Positions 7,769 through 10,495 of a stretch of DNA of 10,495 bases are shown here, piece by piece. Origin of the DNA: Oscillibacter sp. (lineage in GTDB: Bacteria > Bacillota > Clostridia > Oscillospirales > Oscillospiraceae); assembly GCA_003522105.1 (NCBI GenBank), contig DPGF01000026.1:1-10495 (forward strand), in the 5' to 3' direction. Under the pieces are notes generated by a model. That model had not been told where the DNA came from. It made no database searches and saw only the letters and a program-made list of their open reading frames with translations. The position numbers and the translations under genes were made by a program. Positions within the stretch are counted from its first letter, which is position 1. Every line of letters begins with the position of its first letter.

Positions 7769-9684
7769 AGCACGTTATCATCGGCACGGCGGGGCATGTT
7801 GACCACGGCAAGACGGAGCTTGTCAAGGCCCTCACGGGCGTGGATACCGACCGGCTGGCCGAAGAAAAGCGGCGCGGCATTACGATCGAACCGGGCTTTG
7901 CACGTCTTGATTTTTCAGATGGCGGAAGTGCGAGTATCGTCGATGTGCCGGGGCATGAGAGGTTCATCAAAAATATGCTTGCCGGTGCGGGCGGCGTCGA
8001 CCTTGCGATGCTCGTTGTGGCGGCAGACGAGGGCTTTATGCCGCAGACGGTCGAGCATCTTGACATTCTGGGGCTTCTCGGCGTGAAGAGCGGGCTTGTC
8101 GTCATCACAAAGACGGATCTTGCCGATGACGAATGGCTCAGAATGCTTGAAGAGGACATCAAAGCGCGTGTGCGGGGAACATTTCTGGAAGGAAAGCCCG
8201 TTTTGCGCGCCTCTGCCCGCACGGGAGAGGGAATCGAGGCGCTGCGCGGGGCGCTGCATGAGCTGGCGCTGCACACGGCGGAAAAAAGCGCGCGCGCACC
8301 GTTCCGTCTGCCCATCGACCGCGTGTTTTCTGTCGATGGCTTCGGTACGGTTGTGACCGGTACACTTATCGACGGTTGTATTGCCGCCGGGGAGGAGGCG
8401 GCGCTCCTGCCGCGGGGGGAAGCATGCCGCGTGCGCAATTTACAAGTGCATGGGCGCGATGTGGAGGCAGCCTGTGCCGGGCAGCGCGTGGCGGTCAATC
8501 TGTCGGGCATCAGAAAAGAAAACGTCTGCCGCGGCGATGTGCTGTGTGCACCGGATTCGCTGTGCCCGACGCGAATGCTCGACGTAAGATTGCAGAATTT
8601 GCGCGATTCCCGGCGAGTGATCGAGAGCGGGGCGCGCCTGCACCTCTACCACGGTGCGGCCGCGTGCCTTGTGCGGGTGGTGCTGCTGGACCGCGATGCG
8701 CTTCGTCCCGGAGAGAGCTGCTATGCGCAGCTGCGCCTGAGTGAGGATTTGGCGGCGCGGCAGGGCGACCGCTTTGTGGTGCGCTTTTATTCGCCGCTTG
8801 AGACGATCGGCGGCGGGGTGATCCTGGACGAGCATCCGTACCGCCATAAGCGCCATGATGAGGGCGTGCTCGCCGCGCTTGCTGTGCGTGAGAACGGGTC
8901 GGATGAGGAAAAAATTGTGCAGGCCATCAGCGCATGCGGCGCAGACGGTATGGCGTTTGCCACGCTTTGCGCGCGTTTTGACGAAGAAGAGGAGAGCATG
9001 GCGAAAATGCTTGCCTCGCTCTGCGCGCGGGGGAAGATCGTTGCCCTCTCGCCGACAGATTACCTTGCTTCGTCGGTGCTGGACGGGCTGTGGACGGACT
9101 GCGAGGCGATGCTGCAAAAATACCACCGCGCGCATCCGCTGCTTGCGGGTATGCGCCTCGCCGAGGCGCGGCAGCGGCTCTTTCGCGGCGGGACGCGGCA
9201 GAACGCAGAGGCGATCCTTGCTTGCTTTGCGCGCGAGGGGAAGCTGAAGCGGACGACGGAGTATTGCGCGCTTGCGGATTTTTCCGTGCGGCTCACCAGA
9301 CGTCAGCGCGCGATCCGAGAGGAAATGCTTCGCCTGTGCCGTGCGGCAGGGCCGACCGGACTGAAAACGGACGAACTCTGTGCCTCGTTTGACAGAAAAG
9401 ACCGCACGGAGTGCGCGCAGGTGATTGAAAGTCTTTTGAGCGTGGGTGAGCTGGTGCTGCTCGCGCCGGATCGCTGCATTGAAAAAAGCGTTCTCTCAGC
9501 CGTCGATGCGCGCGTGAAGGCGTGGTTTGAAACGCGCGATACGCTGGCACTGGGGGAGTTTCGCGATATGCTCGGCACCTCGCGCGATCACGCGCTGCTG
9601 CTGCTGGAATACTACGACCGGCGAGGGATCCTGCGCCGTGAGAGTGATGTCCGAAGAGCGGGCGCGCATTTTGGAGAGCTGTGA
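7765..9684 (+). CDS. selB: Selenocysteine-specific elongation factor
   Basis: SelB is the GTPase that carries Sec-tRNA-Sec to the ribosome at UGA codons and binds the SECIS hairpin of the mRNA. The 639-residue protein has an EF-Tu-like N-terminus: GHVDHGKT (10-17), GIT (38-40), DVPGH (60-64) and TKTD (115-118). Beta-barrel domains follow with RVFSVDGFGTVVTGTL, and then the C-terminal winged-helix repeats that bind SECIS RNA, ending with GEFRDMLGTSRDHALLLLEYYD. Length and order fit the family. I chose ATG 7765, where the protein begins MKHVIIGTAGHVDHGKT. It overlaps the selA stop as ATGA; the frame is open further upstream only because selA is there. The tRNA it serves is encoded 32 bases after its stop, so this is a self-contained decoding cluster. 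Confidence 0.97.
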   Translation: MKHVIIGTAGHVDHGKTELVKALTGVDTDRLAEEKRRGITIEPGFARLDFSDGGSASIVDVPGHERFIKNMLAGAGGVDLAMLVVAADEGFMPQTVEHLDILGLLGVKSGLVVITKTDLADDEWLRMLEEDIKARVRGTFLEGKPVLRASARTGEGIEALRGALHELALHTAEKSARAPFRLPIDRVFSVDGFGTVVTGTLIDGCIAAGEEAALLPRGEACRVRNLQVHGRDVEAACAGQRVAVNLSGIRKENVCRGDVLCAPDSLCPTRMLDVRLQNLRDSRRVIESGARLHLYHGAAACLVRVVLLDRDALRPGESCYAQLRLSEDLAARQGDRFVVRFYSPLETIGGGVILDEHPYRHKRHDEGVLAALAVRENGSDEEKIVQAISACGADGMAFATLCARFDEEEESMAKMLASLCARGKIVALSPTDYLASSVLDGLWTDCEAMLQKYHRAHPLLAGMRLAEARQRLFRGGTRQNAEAILACFAREGKLKRTTEYCALADFSVRLTRRQRAIREEMLRLCRAAGPTGLKTDELCASFDRKDRTECAQVIESLLSVGELVLLAPDRCIEKSVLSAVDARVKAWFETRDTLALGEFRDMLGTSRDHALLLLEYYDRRGILRRESDVRRAGAHFGEL

Positions 9685-9690
9685 AAAAAC

Positions 9691-9710
9691 GGGACGGCGC
9701 GCGCCGTCCC
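9691..9710. terminator. Perfect 20-bp palindrome between selB and tRNA-Sec, terminator-like on the minus strand
   Basis: GGGACGGCGCGCGCCGTCCC is a perfect palindrome starting 7 bases after the selB stop. On the plus strand six As precede it and no T-tract follows, so it should not end selAB transcripts efficiently. On the minus strand it is followed by GTTTTTTC, which is a proper intrinsic terminator signature. It may block antisense transcription into selB, or act as a 3' end or processing hairpin for selAB mRNA. Only 6 bases separate it from the tRNA. Confidence 0.6.
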
Positions 9711-9716
9711 CGATAT

Positions 9717-9813
9717 GGGAGTAGATGGGTGCTGGTGTGCCCCCCGGTCTTCAAAACCGGTGATAGGGGTGAAGAGCCTCTAAGGTGAGTTCGATCCTCA
9801 CATGCTCCCGCCA
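9717..9813 (+). tRNA. selC: tRNA-Sec (anticodon UCA)
   Basis: This 97-nt tRNA shows the hallmarks of selenocysteine tRNA. The anticodon loop is CTTCAAA with TCA at 9751-9753 on a 5-bp CCGGT/ACCGG stem. The D arm has a 6-bp stem (GGGTGC/GTGCCC) with a 4-base TGGT loop. The long variable arm has a 7-bp stem (TAGGGGT/GCCTCTA) and a 5-base loop. The T arm is GTGAG-TTCGATC-CTCAC. The acceptor is of the 8-bp type, with seven pairs and a G-A apposition at the eighth (9724/9802), a G discriminator and an encoded CCA. It decodes UGA as selenocysteine with SelB and is charged by SerRS then SelA. No separate promoter fits in the 32 bases after selB, so it is probably cotranscribed with selAB or uses a promoter inside selB. 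Confidence 0.97.
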
Positions 9814-9815
9814 GT

Positions 9816-9846
9816 GCCCCGCAGCCAGCTGACTGCGGGGCTTTTT
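9816..9846 (+). terminator. Intrinsic terminator after tRNA-Sec
   Basis: A 9-bp perfect stem (GCCCCGCAG at 9816-9824 with 9833-9841) with an 8-base loop runs into five Ts, two bases after the tRNA CCA end. It closes the selA-selB-tRNA-Sec cluster. Confidence 0.93.
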
Positions 9847-9866
9847 GAAAAAAGTGGATTCTCCCC

Positions 9867-9895
9867 TTGACAGAACGGAAGGAAGCTCGTATAAT
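9867..9895 (+). promoter_or_regulatory. Consensus promoter of tRNA-Pro
   Basis: TTGACA (9867-9872) and TATAAT (9890-9895), both perfect consensus and exactly 17 bases apart, lie about 38 bases before the tRNA. This is a strong housekeeping promoter as expected for a tRNA gene. Confidence 0.95.
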
Positions 9896-9933
9896 ACTAC
9901 TGTTCTGCGGTGCAAAACCGTAAAATTTCATAT

Positions 9934-10009
9934 CCGGGTGTAGCGCAGTTGGTAGCGCGCATGGTTCGGGACCATGAGGCCGTGAGTTCGAATCTCGCCA
10001 CTCGGACCA
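9934..10009 (+). tRNA. tRNA-Pro (anticodon CGG)
   Basis: A standard 76-nt cloverleaf. The acceptor stem is CCGGGTG with CACTCGG (one G-U), with discriminator A and an encoded CCA. The D arm contains AGTTGGTAG. The anticodon stem CATGG/CCATG closes the loop TTCGGGA with CGG at 9967-9969, and the T arm has GTTCGAATC. It reads CCG proline codons, which are common in this GC-rich DNA. It has its own strong promoter and terminator and is independent of the selenocysteine cluster. Confidence 0.96.
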
Positions 10010-10043
10010 TGGGAGAGTTCTACAAAGAGCTCTCCCATTTTTA
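10009..10043 (+). terminator. Intrinsic terminator of tRNA-Pro
   Basis: An 11-bp stem (10009-10019 with 10028-10038, one G-U) with an 8-base loop is followed by a T-rich tract. The stem begins at the last base of the tRNA CCA, so termination directly abuts the mature 3' end. Confidence 0.92.
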
Positions 10044-10079
10044 TTTATATTTCCAATTTTTTAGATTTTTGTTGCACAA

Positions 10080-10094
10080 GAATATGCAATATTC
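10080..10094. repeat. Palindromic operator-like element upstream of the DUF4417-like gene
   Basis: GAATAT-GCA-ATATTC is a 6-bp perfect inverted repeat with a 3-base spacer, in the 111-base AT-rich gap between the tRNA-Pro terminator and the next gene. It directly follows a TTGCAC that could be a -35 box, but I find no convincing -10 at proper spacing. It may be a repressor site or chance in AT-rich DNA. Confidence 0.35.
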
Positions 10095-10154
10095 TCTATT
10101 TTAGAGCCTGCATATAGAAAGACTTGTTCCTTACTATGTACAGGAGGTTCCAAT

Positions 10155-10495
10155 ATGACCGAAGAAAACTACAATTATCGCACTAGTCAAACCCTGCTTC
10201 GCAATCAATTTCCCGGAAAAGGAAAGTTAAAAATCCCTGTCATTCCCATGTTTCAAGAGAACCCCGGAGACTTTGATGATCTCTTGTTGATTGGTTTTGA
10301 CAAAACTCATCCGGAGGATCAGAATCATCTTGACCGTATGGTTCATTTCTTCCTGTATGACTATCGCTTTGAACGAGTCTGGAAGAATCCGGACAGCGAC
10401 ATTGAAAAACTCTCCCGATACCGTGCGGTACTGTCTCCGGATTTCAGCATGTATCTGGAAATGGCGCCTGTTATGCAGCTTTACAATGTATTTCG
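10155..10495 (+). CDS. DUF4417-like protein, C-terminus cut by the window end
   Basis: An open frame of 113 codons runs off the window end from ATG 10155, with AGGAGG 8 bases upstream. It begins MTEENYNYRTSQTLLRNQF and contains IPVIPMFQENPGDFDDLLLIGFDK, HFFLYDYRFERVWKNPD and YRAVLSPDFSMYLEMAPVMQLYNVF. The block 'LSPDFSMY...MPVAMQIYN' followed by 'R' is what I recall for DUF4417, a family of unknown function found often in Firmicutes mobile elements and phages. The assignment is from memory. Codon use is clearly more AT-rich than in selA, selB or the deacylase, suggesting recent acquisition. No membrane segment or signal peptide is visible in the part seen. Confidence 0.75.
   Translation, partial: MTEENYNYRTSQTLLRNQFPGKGKLKIPVIPMFQENPGDFDDLLLIGFDKTHPEDQNHLDRMVHFFLYDYRFERVWKNPDSDIEKLSRYRAVLSPDFSMYLEMAPVMQLYNVF

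Noticed and set aside
7323..8510. Minus-strand open frame across selA/selB
   Set aside because: Antisense to two certain genes, with Ser/Arg/Pro/Ala-rich shadow composition.
9293..9931. Minus-strand open frame across the end of selB and tRNA-Sec
   Set aside because: It reads through the tRNA, a terminator and the selB 3' end, so it is a shadow. It also cannot explain the reverse-oriented terminator-like palindrome convincingly.

Overview
The window looks like chromosomal DNA of a GC-rich Firmicute, most likely a gut-type Clostridia of the Oscillospiraceae/Ruminococcaceae kind. The signs are a SAM-I (S-box) riboswitch in front of metK, strong AGGAGG-type ribosome binding sites, intrinsic terminators with U-tracts, a RelQ/YjbM-type small alarmone synthetase, and a selA-selB-tRNA-Sec cluster. 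Genus-level placement is an inference from gene content and composition.

Layout. Positions 1-1400: a SAM riboswitch (5' end cut by the window edge) with its terminator, metK, and a terminator shared with the convergent neighbour. Positions 1431-3175, minus strand: a (p)ppGpp synthetase with its own promoter, followed by a decayed radical SAM/SPASM gene carrying a frameshift, a loss of most of its radical SAM core, and no usable start in frame. Positions 3325-5418: a small three-helix membrane protein (minus) and an N-acyl-D-amino-acid deacylase (plus), divergently transcribed from back-to-back promoters. Positions 5503-6249: a YwaF/TIGR02206-like membrane protein interrupted by one in-frame TGA. 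Positions 6305-9846: the selenocysteine module, with selA and selB overlapping by 4 bases (ATGA), then a perfect 20-bp palindrome, tRNA-Sec(UCA) and a terminator. Positions 9867-10043: tRNA-Pro(CGG) with a consensus promoter and terminator. From about 10010 onward the DNA becomes distinctly AT-richer and enters a DUF4417-like gene cut by the window end, which may be the edge of accessory DNA.

How the genes work together. selA makes Sec-tRNA-Sec from Ser-tRNA-Sec and selenophosphate, selB delivers it to UGA codons with a SECIS hairpin, and the tRNA gene sits directly behind them; selD and serS are not in the window. metK makes SAM and is switched off by SAM through its leader. The other genes look like independent units.

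No clearly undescribed system was found. The items most worth a second look are the UGA-interrupted membrane gene directly upstream of the Sec machinery, the multiply damaged radical SAM gene, the reverse-oriented terminator-like palindrome between selB and tRNA-Sec, and the compositional boundary just after tRNA-Pro.
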